A stretch of DNA of 64,000 bases from Vespula vulgaris (taxonomy: Eukaryota; Arthropoda; Insecta; Hymenoptera; Vespidae): NCBI RefSeq assembly GCF_905475345.1, contig NC_066595.1:4836501-4900500 (forward strand), read 5' to 3'. This document shows positions 52,495 to 64,000 of this stretch, piece after piece. Numbering within the stretch: position 1 is the first letter of the stretch; each line of letters begins with the position of its first letter. A program made the translations under genes and the position numbers. The notes under the pieces are model-generated. The model worked only from the letters and a program-made list of their open reading frames with translations, was not told where the DNA came from and made no database searches.

Positions 52495-52639
52495 GATTAG
52501 AAACGATCCTTATTCAAACATTATTCAAACAGCATTCGTATTGAAATACATACATAAGTACAACTCGGTCACGTTTCCGTTTCTCTTGAGGTGCAAGAAA
52601 TCCAATTTATGTACCGCTATACGTTCACGATCGTTTTTC

Positions 52640-52677
<38 letters not shown>

Positions 52678-55561
52678 TCTTTCTCTTTATCTGTCTGTCT
52701 CTGTCTCTGTTTCTCTCTTTTACTTCGATCGAGAAACGTTGCCCTACAAATTGAATGAATTCGTCGGCGGTTTCCCTCTTCTCAACCTTGAGAAAGTATA
52801 TAGTCTCATGGAAAAAGTTTTTAACAAGCGAGACATTGTTTCATTATTGTGTTAATATTCGAGATCGGGAGAAATACTTCTCTTCTTTTTGCTTTCCTCT
52901 TTCTTTTAGTTTCTTTTTCTTTCAAAGATCTACGGATCGATCTCTTGCAAATCATTATCTTCGTCTCGCAAACGTTTCATTAATTTCAATTGATAAATCA
53001 AGCACATTTTATAATAATATAAATAAATTTACGATTTAAAGAATCTTTTGATAATTTTTTGTTTCTTTTTTTGTTTCATTTATAAATATCTTACAATCCG
53101 CAAAAATTACTCTTGTATTATTACTTTGTGAAACGATTATGTTGCATGAAATTGATTACTCGATCGTCTCGTAAACCTTTCTCTGCTTTTTCTTTTTTCT
53201 CTTTCTTTTTTCTTTTTTTCAAAAGAAAGCTTCGAGCGAAATGGTGAGAAAGAAGGAAAAAAGAAAAAACAAAAAAACGGAAGTTAGAAATCGTATATCG
53301 TTGTAAGCGAAATTGCAACGGGGTGCCCATTTCTTGTGTTTCTCTTCGAACAATATCGAAGACAAACAAATCGTAATCGATATAACAAACATAAAATGTA
53401 TTTACGAGCGAATTCATAACTTTCCCTTTAGCTAAATAATTCCTTTTTTCTTGTTTTGTTATGAAACAGAAAGCTTTCTATATTTTACTACACAATTCTT
53501 TGATAAAATTGATTTACAAATATGAGATAAATGAAAAAAAACGTGAAAGAATTACTTCGTTTTGAAAAAAAAAGAAAAAAATTATATATATAAATATTAA
53601 AGCTATGATATGAAAGTTGGATTAATAAAAAATAAATATTGATTTGAGATAACAGAAGGTATAATAAAAAATATTATTTCCGAGATGATGCATCCATGCG
53701 TTGTGGTATCTATGCGTTTGTGTTAAATTCAGATAAATGTAATAGTGTCGTGGTAACCAAACAATTATATCAATTAATAGATATCGTATTTGATAATAAG
53801 TCGATTAAGTAATCCATGATAATTTAGAGATGGACGTTTTCTAAATTTTATATATTCAAACATAATAATAAAAATAGTAATAAAACAGTAATAAAATTTA
53901 ATTAGATTTTAAGCATAGAACAATTTTAAAGATAGGCAATTCGTTCTGTTCTTAAACATATACGTGTCTTAATGATTCATAATGATTGAGTAATATTCCA
54001 TGACCATGAATCGCATGTTAAGTCTTCATCATCGAAAATAATGACAAGGAATTTGGAAAATACGTATCACATGTTTTCGTCTACGCTAGTTAAGAGGGAT
54101 AGGAAATTAGATAGAAAACAAAAGGCTTAGAAACATAAAGAAGAATATTATACCATTAGTTATTCGTATTGTGCTTGATAATGGTTACTTGTTTTCAAAA
54201 ATGGACGTTTATCTTAAGTAAAGGAAACGAGAGAGATAGACGAGAGATACTGAAAGAAAGAGAGAAAGAGAGAAAAAAGAATTTTCTCACGAAAAAGTAT
54301 TTTTTGTTTATTCTTTTTTTTTTATCCAATCGGTACGATGCAAAACGAAGAAAACGATATTATCGATTTCTCCTTTCTCCTCGACTCTAACTAATATAAT
54401 TTATATTGTATTTAGAATCGAGCAGATTCATCTATATCGTATCACTCAATATTTTTTTGCATATGTATCTCGAATATAACTCAAACAGTTTTAACTTTAT
54501 AAATACGGAGTTAAAAAATGAAAAAGAATATTTGTTCTTTCTCATCTTTAACGATTTCTCAGAAAAGAGTTTCCGACACGATCATAAAATTATTTAACAT
54601 TGTAAATGACATATCTATATTGTAATCGCGCGAAGATATATTATTGTATTCGTGAATTTTGTGAACAAAACGATAACAGAACAAATTTATATGAGCGAGC
54701 AGACAGAGTAGCACGTGTTTCAAGTATTATTAATATCTTTATACAATTATGCAGATGAAGTCTCATCTCTTAAAATAATTCGCAAATGTTTACTTTCCTG
54801 TTTAACAACAATATATATATATATAAAGATTCGTTCATTGGTTATGTAAAAGAGATTAGCTTGGAAAGAAGGTCATTTCGATTATAATTGTAAATCATTT
54901 CACGTAGTTAACGTTCTTATCGTTTCTAGTTTTCTTGATTTTTTGTTTTGTTTTTCTTTTCAAGTTTACCCTCCATTAACTCACGTTAATTAAGAAGAAG
55001 TTTTAATTGGGGTCTATTCGATGGTTAAAATCTTTGCCATGGACTTTCCTTCGTTATTTCTTAACATTTTCCGATATTAAACTTCTACATATAAAGCAAA
55101 TCTTTTCAATGAATGCAATTTTATTGGAATCAACGAATATAGTAAAATTTCAGAAAAAAAGGGAAAAAGAAATAAATCGATGATATGTTTTTCTTGTTAT
55201 TTTAACTGAATCGACAAAAAATGCAAGTAATTTTTTATCACCTTTGAACGTTAACTTGTATCGTATCACGTCGAAAGTTCGTCATTTACTATATTCTTGC
55301 ATCTTCGTAACTTCAATGCAAAGACTTTTCGATGATCTTCGATGACAGGGGTCATTACTTATCGATATATCACTTTTTAATTACGTTTTTTTTACGGGGC
55401 GCACGTTTCGATCACGTTTCGGCCTCGCGATCAAATCGATTACATCTTCCGTATAGAAAGAGAAAAAGAAAAAAGAAAACAGCGTTGATATTAAATCCAA
55501 AATACATATAAAATAAAAAAAAAACAAGACGTATTATCTTATTACTCTGATAACTAATTAA

Positions 55562-55616
<55 letters not shown>

Positions 55617-57455
55617 TATGATTTTCTTTTCTGAAAAATTTAATATCGTCAGCTTTAAAATTTAAAGAAGATTCCTTATTGAAAAATTTATACTTTTCTT
55701 TTTACTTTGATCGATCAATCGTACTTTCTTTGAAGAAATCATTGCACCAATCGCTTGAGAAGTTCTTCGGAAGTCCGGAAGTAGTTCAACCGTGGTCGAA
55801 ATGATCGGAGGTGTTAGCACGTACTACTAAAGTGGACGCAACTCGAATGAAGTTGCAAGAGGGTTCTTTTGTTCATCCTTGTCAATCGACGACAATTGTC
55901 CGTAGCTCTCTAATCTAATTGATCCACGAGCCCACGAGATGATCTTACTCGACTCAATATACATGTATATATACACACACATTCCTGTTTTCCTCCTTTT
56001 TCCATCTTTTTTCTTATTTTTCTTTTTTTTTCTTTTTCTACAATTTGGCAAAGTATTGTAGTAAATGCATGAAAAATCCATCTAACTAGAAACTTAGAAA
56101 TATGTACAACATGTTTAAAGTTGCATACATATATGCAACAAGCGAACTCTTGATAATGATTTACATAGAACTTTCGTTGCATTTTTCGGTAAAGGAAGGA
56201 GCAAGGAAAAAAAGAAAGAAAAAAGAAAGAAAAAAAGAAGAAAAAAGAAATCGAAAAAACGAGTGAATAGGAAGGGGAGTCATTGTTTTTAGCGATGAAT
56301 TCCAAATGTAGGTCATATTTTTGAGAGACTCGAATATTTATTTTCCTAATACGTACATATCTATGTTCGCGTACTATTGTATCTCATGCGAATTTCATTC
56401 AAGCATGATTCTTTCGTATTTCCATGAAATTACTTTTTTCCAAGCAAAAAAATATTAAATCGATAAAAAGAGCTGTTATTTGTCAATTTTTTGAAACGAC
56501 GAATATAAACGCTGTTAAAATAGTATATATATATATATGTATAAAGATAATCTAAATATATCTTATAAAATGAAATTGTACACGATGTAACACGAAGAGA
56601 AATTAGATACTTTTCTAAACAAATTTGTATATATCGTTACAAAATATAATGCATATTCTTTGTTTTGTAAAAGCGTATTAAATGATACGTTTTATGACTA
56701 ATAAAATCACAAATATGTTCGATAGAAAATAATATCGTACGCGTTTCGAAGAAGAGAAAGAAAAAATGAATGAAATTAAGTATATAAAGAAATAAAGTTT
56801 AACGAAGGAGAAGTAGACACAGTCACGCAGGAAATAGGAATTTTTTTTCGCTTCCATAGCACATTGATTGAAATAATGAAACCATGCAAATTCAATAACA
56901 ATCACTGATTTTTTATTCATTAGGCAAGCTATTCTTTCTTCTTTTGTTTCACCATTTTTTTATTTTTTTATCGTTCCCTCTCTCTTTTTGTCTTTTCATG
57001 TCGAAGCAATTCGAACGATGTTACTTGACACGGAAAATAATTTTACGTTAGATCGAACATTATTCGAAATATCAATATGACGTCGAATAAAGAGAAAAGA
57101 GCAGTACTCTCGTGCAGTTCTCTGATACGTTGCGTCAGTCACGTATTCCACGTGCGAAGCACGAGTAGAGAGACTCGTTTATGACGAAAGGAAGCCGAGT
57201 TTAAGCACGTGCGAACGGAGTGAAGAAAAGATATCGATCCGACTAGTAACGGATAAATTTCTTGCATTTTTATACTATCAAATTCGTTTAGTCTTTTTCT
57301 ATAAAAACATATTTTTTTGTAAACATTTTTTTTTTTAACAAAATTTTGTGTAATTTTTTTTAATATTTGTCATATATATATATATGTACACGTATAAAAG
57401 TAAAATATAACTTACTGATTAAATTCCTGAAGGTATCCGTGAAGATTCGTATCAT
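50467..57455 (-). CDS. Unrecognised small single-pass membrane protein (4 exons, about 125 aa; first exon uncertain)
   Basis: I do not recognise the family. Proposed minus-strand exons: 57455-57416 (13 codons plus 1 nt, donor CA|GTAAGT), 51799-51617, 50794-50710 and 50536-50467, the last ending in TGA. Phases fit throughout and give 125 residues. The predicted extracellular part (about residues 15-74) is rich in Gly, Ser, Asn and His, with no Cys. One strongly hydrophobic helix at about residues 76-98 (VVLPTVLIALLFVGNAIIVY) is followed by basic YRKRK and a short acidic cytoplasmic tail ending DVPQV, which suggests a type I topology. The alternative start is ATG at 51848, reading without a splice into exon 2. 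It gives a good signal peptide (MSVRLILFLSFLLFFSATSA) and 128 residues. Exon 2 uses G|GTCGGT as donor; the stronger-looking GTAGGT 4 nt earlier would shift the frame. Minus-strand AATAAA at 49976-49981 could end the transcript. Exons 2-4 are better supported than exon 1. Confidence 0.6.
52454..52492. repeat. (AT)n microsatellite
   Basis: About 19 dimers. Confidence 0.95.
55565..55610. repeat. (AT)n microsatellite
   Basis: About 23 uninterrupted dimers. Confidence 0.95.
57149..57211. promoter_or_regulatory. Two CACGTG E-boxes 57 bp apart
   Basis: CACGTG at 57149-57154 and 57206-57211, with GCGTCAG and TCACGTA nearby. The pair lies about 205-270 bp inside the intron after the proposed first exon at 57416-57455. 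CACGTG is bound by Clock/Cycle or Myc-type bHLH factors; use here is inferred. Confidence 0.3.
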
Positions 57456-57697
57456 TTTGAAGTAACAAGATGGCGATTTCTCTTGATGAAGTAATTAAAT
57501 ACGTATGTTAGATGTGTCTATGTATATATATATATGCGTGCGTATTTGTATATATATATGTGTGTACGTGCCGAACACTACCGACAAATATTAGCTATAA
57601 TTCGGCACCATCACGCGTTTCTGCACGACACATCGTATTACGCGATTGCACACGATTTTCTTCCAGTTCTTTCCAAACGAAAAGAGTAAAGTAAAAA

Positions 57698-57701
<4 letters not shown>

Positions 57702-57741
<40 letters not shown>
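57702..57741. repeat. (GA)n microsatellite
   Basis: About 20 dimers. Confidence 0.95.
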
Positions 57742-57744
<3 letters not shown>

Positions 57745-57984
57745 AAAAAAGATAAAACTTTATGATATTCGTGTACAAAACTTGTTTTTTATTTTCCCCT
57801 TGTTCGAGCTTCTCGTTAGACACGATCTTTTCCTCTTTCTGCTTTTTTCACCAAACTGAAATGGTTCCCGCGCACAACGAAAGAGCTTGCTTTTCTCTTG
57901 CTTTACAACCTTTTCACCAATAATACTCGGAGTTCCACTTATTCCTTTCTTCCCTCTGATCTTTTCTTTCTCCTTTTATTTCAG

Positions 57985-58384
57985 ATCTTTCTGAACGAGA
58001 CGAGAATCAAATAGTCCAAGGTGAGATATTACTCCTCATCGTGGAAAGGAAATTTTCTTTGACGGTTCAAGAAAAAAGAAAACAAGAAATAGAAAATATC
58101 AAAGTATATATATACATATATATATATATATGTATGTGTGTGTATATGTATATATATATTTCTTTTTTTTTTTCAAAGAGAATTGGCACGAAGCCGATGC
58201 GTTCACGGAACAAACCGAACTGAACGAGATCGCTGCTATTTTGTCGATTTTATTATCGGAGATGAACGACGCGTGGCGTGATGGGAAGGACGTTCACGGC
58301 GAATCGACGCCTTCTACTAACAGATGCTCTTTGACCCCGGGAAAAGAGAAAGAAAATATATACGGAACTGTAGAGAAGGAATAG
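57985..58384 (+). CDS. Two 3'-terminal exons of an unrecognised protein (partial)
   Basis: Exon 57985-58020 (36 nt) follows a pyrimidine tract ending TTTCAG and ends at CAAG|GTGAGA. Exon 58179-58384 follows a long T-rich tract ending CAAAG. Only one frame of the short exon is open, and that frame joins without a shift to an open frame of about 68 codons ending in TAG at 58382-58384. The encoded tail starts DLSERDENQIVQ, continues ENWHEADAFTEQTELNEIAA and ends YGTVEKE. It is acidic and polar with a short amphipathic stretch and a single Cys, and no recognisable domain. The incoming phase (1) requires an upstream coding exon that I could not identify. The only nearby ATG exon (57471-57503, MAISLDEVIKY) ends in phase 0 and does not fit. 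It may be the C-terminal tail of a larger protein or a small secreted precursor. It could also be chance. Confidence 0.35.
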
Positions 58385-59455
58385 AAAGATATAGAAACGC
58401 GGATAAATCGCGAGAAAATAAGTTTATGTATATATGCATGTATATATTTTATGTTTTATATAAATATATATACACTCACACACATATATGTATATACTTA
58501 TACATATATATTAATATATATATATTATATATAATATACTTGTTGATATCTATGTTAACGAACGTTGTAATTAGTAAGTCTTCGTTTCTTATCTCTTATC
58601 GACTGTACGCCAGTACTCCTTCTCTCGATCATTTTCGTAACTCCCCACCCGTACTGTCGTAACATTCGTCGAAGTTCGGCAAAATTCGGTTTCGCGCGTA
58701 GATCTTTCTTCTTTCGATTCGAGTCAAACGAGTCCGACATTCTTTTCACGGCATTTTCTCTCTTCACGTTTTTTTCTTATCTTATCTTATCTTTTCTTTT
58801 CGTTTTCCTTATGTCGTTTTCCTCTCTCTCGTTTTTTTTCATGTGTTTTTCTTTTTAATCCCTGACTTTACAAGATTTTTCCTCAATCGTTTCTCTTCTA
58901 TTTATCCGAATAAACACTTTGCGTTTAGAATGATAAATCGATATATTTTAAAAGATTATCTGAATGATAAACGGGAATATCTTATCAGAAAAATACCATT
59001 TTATTTACGAATGATTTAGTAAAAGCCACGGATCTAATCTGTTTGTTACACATGGGTGACCTTGTTTGTCAATCTATAGTCTTCGAATATTTTATTCTTC
59101 TTGCGAAAACTTCGATACTTTATACAGTCTCGATCGATCGATAAGCTATGTTTTCTGAATAAAAATGAACTATATCAAAAGAAAAAAAAGAAACAAGAAA
59201 ATAGACAAAAAAGAAAAAATTTAGATACACGATCTTGATAATCACGGAAACTGATCAATCGATTTTCTTGCGGAATGAATGTCAAACACTATTTCCGGTA
59301 TCCTTGAATGAAATTATTATCCTTTCCAACAGAAAGGAGAAGAAGCTTTGATGGCGTGATTCACGGTTGTCCTTGAACAACGAACTTATATCAATCCTTT
59401 TCAAATGAAGAAAAAAGGAAGAATAACTTTATTCTCTTTTATATTTCTCTCTTTT

Positions 59456-59458
<3 letters not shown>

Positions 59459-59530
<72 letters not shown>

Positions 59531-59604
59531 ACCTCTTTTTGTCTCTCTTCTGCATCAGAGTGCAAGATCAATGGGTGTTTGTTTTATGCAACTTACCTTA
59601 ACTG

Positions 59605-59640
<36 letters not shown>
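59459..59640. repeat. (TC)n (59459-59526) opposed to (GA)n (59608-59640)
   Basis: About 34 TC dimers and about 16 GA dimers are separated by about 80 bp. They are complementary and could pair within one transcript. Confidence 0.95.
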
Positions 59641-59646
<6 letters not shown>

Positions 59647-60232
59647 AGAAAAAAGAAAGAGAGATAAAGAAAACTTTCCATACTCTCCCTTTCACCGTGA
59701 ACGTTGCTCAAATTTGTTCGTAAGTACGTTTCTAAGTTTTTTTCCCTTTCTCCCCCACTAAGAAACTAAAGAATTAATGAATGAGAAAAGAAAAATCGGG
59801 CCTCTCTCTTCGAAGTTGAACGAGAAGATTACGGATTGACGTTTGAAGTGAAAATAAGAAAATACGACGACGAGGAGGAATGATATTAAAGAAGAGTTAA
59901 ATTTCTTGAGAAATGGACGATTACAAGAGAAGACGAAGAAGACTCGGGGGTTCTTCCTTTTCCTCGCGATATCGCGCGTATGCCGTGGAGCGTAATCGCA
60001 GGGCGTGCGTACGTAAACGTGAGAAACGCTTGAGCGTGCTCTCCATTGATAAAAATAAAGGCGATAAGAAAGAACGGAGTCGCGACGATCCCGCTATCAG
60101 AAACGCCGATGGCGACTGGAGTTGAAATTCCTTCCTTCTCTTGGTTGCCTGGCTGACGCACACGATTCGTCCAATGGTGAGGGAACCTCGTCGTCGTTGT
60201 CGTGTGGTGGCGTTGCTTCGAACCAACGAGTA

Positions 60233-60234
<2 letters not shown>

Positions 60235-60267
<33 letters not shown>

Positions 60268-60311
60268 GAGAGAGAGAGAGTGAGATGGCGAGGGTGAGGG
60301 CGAGGCAAAGG

Positions 60312-60365
<54 letters not shown>
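60235..60365. repeat. Two (GA)n tracts (60235-60284, 60311-60365)
   Basis: Near-pure GA runs separated by a short GGCGAGGG-type spacer. Confidence 0.95.
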
Positions 60366-60367
<2 letters not shown>

Positions 60368-61303
60368 TCGAACAGAACGGAGAAGAGGGAGAGAGCCAAG
60401 TCATCCCCACTACAGGGTCAGCCCATTCTCTCTCTTTCTCATTCTCTCTCCCATCCTCTCTCCTTCTCTCTATTCTCTCTCGTTTCTTATAGCCAGGACG
60501 AAAACAAGCTACCTACTTACTATTCCTATAAATATCCAAATAAGTACTCCTACCTATCATGATATTGACATGTTAAAACGCTTTCGAAATGTTTCTCAAA
60601 AATAAATTTATCAAATATGTTAGAATAATATACAATTTTGTTTTACGATATCTACCCTTTCCCATTTTAATCTCTTGTCTTATCGAATAATAAATTGTCA
60701 TTCGCGATAAGAATTAACGGGGTAAATTGTTGTATTAAAAAATGGCTGAAATATTAGAGAGAGGAAGAGAGAGACATAACTATATGTGTCGTTTTGTTCT
60801 GGGAATTCTAAATTTATCAGTTGTTCGGTTTGACCGGGAGAGAAGAGCGTGGGAGAGAAAGAGAAAGAGAGATAGAGAGAGAAGGAGAGAAAGAGGGAAT
60901 TACTCCCTCCAGCTGTATCGTTACCACCTCCTTTCCCACCTTCTCTCTTTCTCTCTTTCTCTTTCTCTCTGTCTCTCTGTTTCTCTGTTTCTCTTTCAGA
61001 ATGAAAACTGGCTTCCCTCCTTCTTCTTCTTCTACGCTTCCGAAGCCGAGTGGATCCGGCGTTGTTGAATATCCTCTAAATTATGCATGCATTCGAAATG
61101 CGTGCACACCGGGTATAAGGTATAGCTTATATGCATGTACCAGCTTCTGTAGTTTCAAACTCGTTCCACACACCGTCTCTCAACGCGCGATTTAAAAAGC
61201 TTCTTCTTCTTCTTCTCTTTCTCTCTTACTCCCTCTTTCCACTACGGAAACTACGGTTTTCATCTCAAACGACTCGCCATTCCAAAGTAAAACATACCTA
61301 TGT

Positions 61304-61309
<6 letters not shown>

Positions 61310-61347
<38 letters not shown>

Positions 61348-61374
61348 TATATTATATATATATTATATACATTT
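61310..61374. repeat. (AT)n-rich tract
   Basis: A pure AT run to about 61341, then TATAATATA variants. Confidence 0.9.
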
Positions 61375-63570
61375 CTACTCTTCTTTTGTAATGGAACGAT
61401 CGAAAGCGACGTTTGATTTTGCACAAAAGATTTTCTCTAGATATATATTTCTAAACTCGTCCAATCGTTCGAACTTTCACGTCTTTCCAATTAACTAACG
61501 ATGACGCCGCAAGTAAAAAGGGAAAAAATAGAAGGTAGAAGAGAAAAAGGGTTCAAGGTGTTTTTTTATTCCTTATTTCGCCGACAGCAAAATCTTCTTG
61601 TCTTTGTTCGCACGGGTACTTATTACTCGAGTGTAATAAGCAACTTCGAGCTTTCGAGCTTTGAAAAAAAAGAGGAGAGAGAGAGAGAGAGAGAGAGGAG
61701 GGAGAGAGCGTAGGTGAAAATCGGGTCGTTTTCGAATTTCCTGTTCGTTCATTTCCATGACCTGAAGGAACGTTCGCGAAATATGTTCATGAATTTGTTA
61801 CACAAAGAAAGTAATAAAGTGCAAAGATGAACATAACTTTTTAATATATTATAGGACACAGCTGCTCTATATTCTTTTTCTTCTTTTTGTATTTCTTTTT
61901 TTTATTCGAGATGTACGAACACGATTCAAACACGATAATTTTAATGCATATGAGCCAGTGATTATAAAAATGATTTAATTATTAGTTATTTGAAAAATTT
62001 TTAAACTGCATAAAGAAGTTATTCTGCAAGAATAAATATATTCTCTTTTTCGATTTGTTATTACGAACAAATAATGTTTAAATATAAATATACATATATA
62101 TTTCATTCATATCCAAATATTAAAATACTATAAAAAGAAAAAAATATATGACTTGAACCGCATAATCGCCGGTTCATAATAGATAAGCTTAATCGTACAC
62201 TGCACAAATTTAAAATTTTTAATGTTTTTAAATATAAATTATACTAGTATAAGTAACAATGGATTTATATAACATATATAATATAAATAAAAGGAAAAAT
62301 GTGGAATAAAGAGAATATATCTCGTCGTGATTTTTAAATTAAAATGATTGTTTTTTTTTAAATATTAACGAAGCGAGAATACTTCGAAGGATTTATTATC
62401 GAAATAAAAAAGAAAACCGAAAAGAGATCAATAACCAATGAACGGAATATGCAGTCCTATGCACATTTGCATAACGGTGAACGTGCAACGAACCTGATCC
62501 GCATCGAATTCATTAACATTTTTCTTATTGGAAACTAGTCAAAGTAGCTAAGATAAACAAGTTTTTAATATATATGATAAATAAGTTAGTTAAAGACGAT
62601 ATTTCGAAAAAAAAAGTAATGAAAAAGAAAACGTATTGGTATATTTCTTTTTTGAATTATCACTAAATAATGTTAAATGTGCACATTGTTGCTTTGAACT
62701 ATTTTATAAATCGATGCATATTAATAAATTATGTCCAAGATATTCCAGTCTTTTAATTCCAATATGAAAAGAAATAACTCGCTAATACGAAAATTATCTT
62801 TCCTTATAATATCATTAATGAATTGACCAATTGAATCATTAAGATGGAGATTTATCTCGTTCATAACGAGAAATTATGTGACAAGAAAACTGTTCAGCAA
62901 TCTGAAAGCAGTAAGCGAATAATAACAGTCTAATCCTTCTTGTTTAGGTATGATAAGCGACTTATAGAATAGACGCTTATATATCAAAGAATAAAAGAAT
63001 AGAAAAACAACTATTGAACAATTAGAATTAAGTCGAATAGTCAATCTACATCATGTTTATTCTTTTTACAAATTCAGATTCGAAAAATAATGAGTGCAAA
63101 ACGAATAGAATAATTCATTCGTTCAATGGATCGTAATGAGTCGACAAAAAGAAAGAAAAAAGCAAGAAAAAAACATGAAAGAAAGACAGAAAAAAAGAAG
63201 AAGAAGGAGAAGAACAAGGAAAAAAATGAAAACGAAGAAAATTTCTCGACGAACAATTAAAAATAAAAAATACCTGAGCGATTTTCGATGTTTCCTTCTT
63301 CGAAGATAATCTTCCTGTCTTTTTTGAAACACTTATAAAAAAAAATCGAAGTGAAATCGAGCAAATATCGATGTTAATCGATCGATACAAATATATATAT
63401 ATATATATTTTTTTTTTCACTAAAGAAAAAAAATAAAATGGAACACCACGGTTTAACGTTGAGAACGATTTTCTTTCACCGAATGATTTTTCGTAGGAGA
63501 CACGTGGTGTCGTGACGACCGGCGTCGCGATGCGTTCGAACCTGGCGATGTATGGTGGTCTCTTTACGAA

Positions 63571-63574
<4 letters not shown>

Positions 63575-63626
<52 letters not shown>

Positions 63627-63681
63627 AGGTAAAGACAGAAAGAGAGAGAGAGAGGGAGAGAGAGAGAGAGAGAGAGAGAGA
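63575..63681. repeat. Closely opposed (TC)n and (GA)n tracts
   Basis: TC at 63575-63625 and GA at 63640-63681 with about 14 nt between, making a near-perfect inverted repeat. A CACGTG box lies upstream at 63501-63506. Confidence 0.95.
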
Positions 63682-64000
63682 TAACGCGAGTCCCTCCTCT
63701 CGGTCTCTCTCTTTCTCTTGTCCTCTCTTCCCCTTCTTTCTCTTCGCCTCCCTACCTCTCTACTCCTCTTCTCACCCTTTCCCGCGTTCTCTTCGTTCCC
63801 ACCACTTTACTAAATCCCCACCACCGTAACCGACTCATTCTTTCCCCTTTCGAACTCGATGGACGGTCATGGGGTTCCCGAGCAGACGGCTATCGCAAAA
63901 GGGACGTGCTATCGATCTCAAGGACCTCGTCCATACGAGACTCCCTATTCTTGTTTTTTCCGTATTTACATTGTAATCGATCGACTAATATTGCATATAT

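Larger units (their letters stand above)
51849..57415. other. Intron 1 of the membrane-protein gene, or its upstream region
   Basis: AT-rich with (AT)n at 52454-52492 and 55565-55610 and (TC)n at 52645-52715. A CpG-containing block at 57090-57240 has two CACGTG boxes. No coding exon is supported on either strand. Confidence 0.55.
58385..64000. other. Non-coding, microsatellite-rich DNA
   Basis: AT/TA runs at 58484-58541 and 61310-61374, and many TC/GA tracts. GC-richer complex blocks lie at 59900-60230, 61000-61200 and 63480-63570/63830-63930. No supportable exon. Confidence 0.6.

Noticed and set aside
57471..57503. Short exon MAISLDEVIKY with a GTATGT donor, resembling the SLDDIIK start of UIF/Aly mRNA-export factors
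   Set aside because: It ends in phase 0 and gives early stops when joined to either downstream exon; too short to support.
58179..58384. Resemblance of LLSEMNDA to the pigment-dispersing factor C-terminus
   Set aside because: There is no amidation/dibasic site in the right place and no matching precursor; likely coincidence.

Overview
The window looks like insect nuclear DNA, most likely from a hymenopteran (bee, wasp or ant). It is AT-rich, its non-coding DNA is not depleted in CpG, its introns are short, and it is unusually dense in (TC)n/(GA)n and (AT)n microsatellites. The species cannot be named from the sequence alone. I see no rRNA, tRNA, CRISPR array or intact transposon.

Positions 1 to about 39,300 form a gene-poor stretch with no coding exon I can support. 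It holds dozens of simple repeats and several locally duplicated or tandemly repeated segments: a diverged tandem duplication at 5,091-5,683, a duplicated ~50-bp element at 9,181 and 9,963, three ~100-150 bp units at 20,512-20,875, a perfect (TTATTC)n tract of about 357 bp at 26,331-26,687, and degenerate ~35-bp repeats at 36,397-36,641. Scattered through it are islands of more complex, GC-richer, CpG-containing sequence with homeodomain-, Runx- or E-box-like motifs. These look like regulatory DNA or first exons of a gene outside the window. A segment at about 37,320-38,130 differs in composition and may be a transposon remnant.

Positions 39,308 to 50,800 are a compact housekeeping cluster. 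OXA1L (+, 8 exons, mitochondrial inner-membrane insertase) and CIAO2B/MIP18 (-, 3 exons, cytosolic iron-sulfur targeting) are tail to tail. CIAO2B and HEATR1/UTP10 (+, 7 exons, 2,057 residues, small-subunit processome) are head to head across an ~800-bp promoter region containing two CACGTG boxes. HEATR1 then converges on a small minus-strand gene for a 125-128 residue single-pass membrane protein that I do not recognise. Its last three exons are at 50,467-51,799. Its first exon is either at 57,416-57,455 (5.6-kb intron) or is a signal-peptide start contiguous with exon 2 at 51,848.

Positions 57,985-58,384 (+) hold two phase-compatible exons that end an unrecognised acidic protein. The rest, to 64,000, is non-coding and microsatellite-rich, with GC-richer blocks near 59,900-60,200 and 63,480-64,000.

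The most informative signals are: a threefold CpG gradient along HEATR1 (CpG-poor 5' half, CpG-rich 3' half), which fits 5'-biased germline gene-body methylation as known in Hymenoptera; the two possible N-termini of the membrane protein; and the unassigned exons at 58 kb. I did not find a clearly new multi-gene system.
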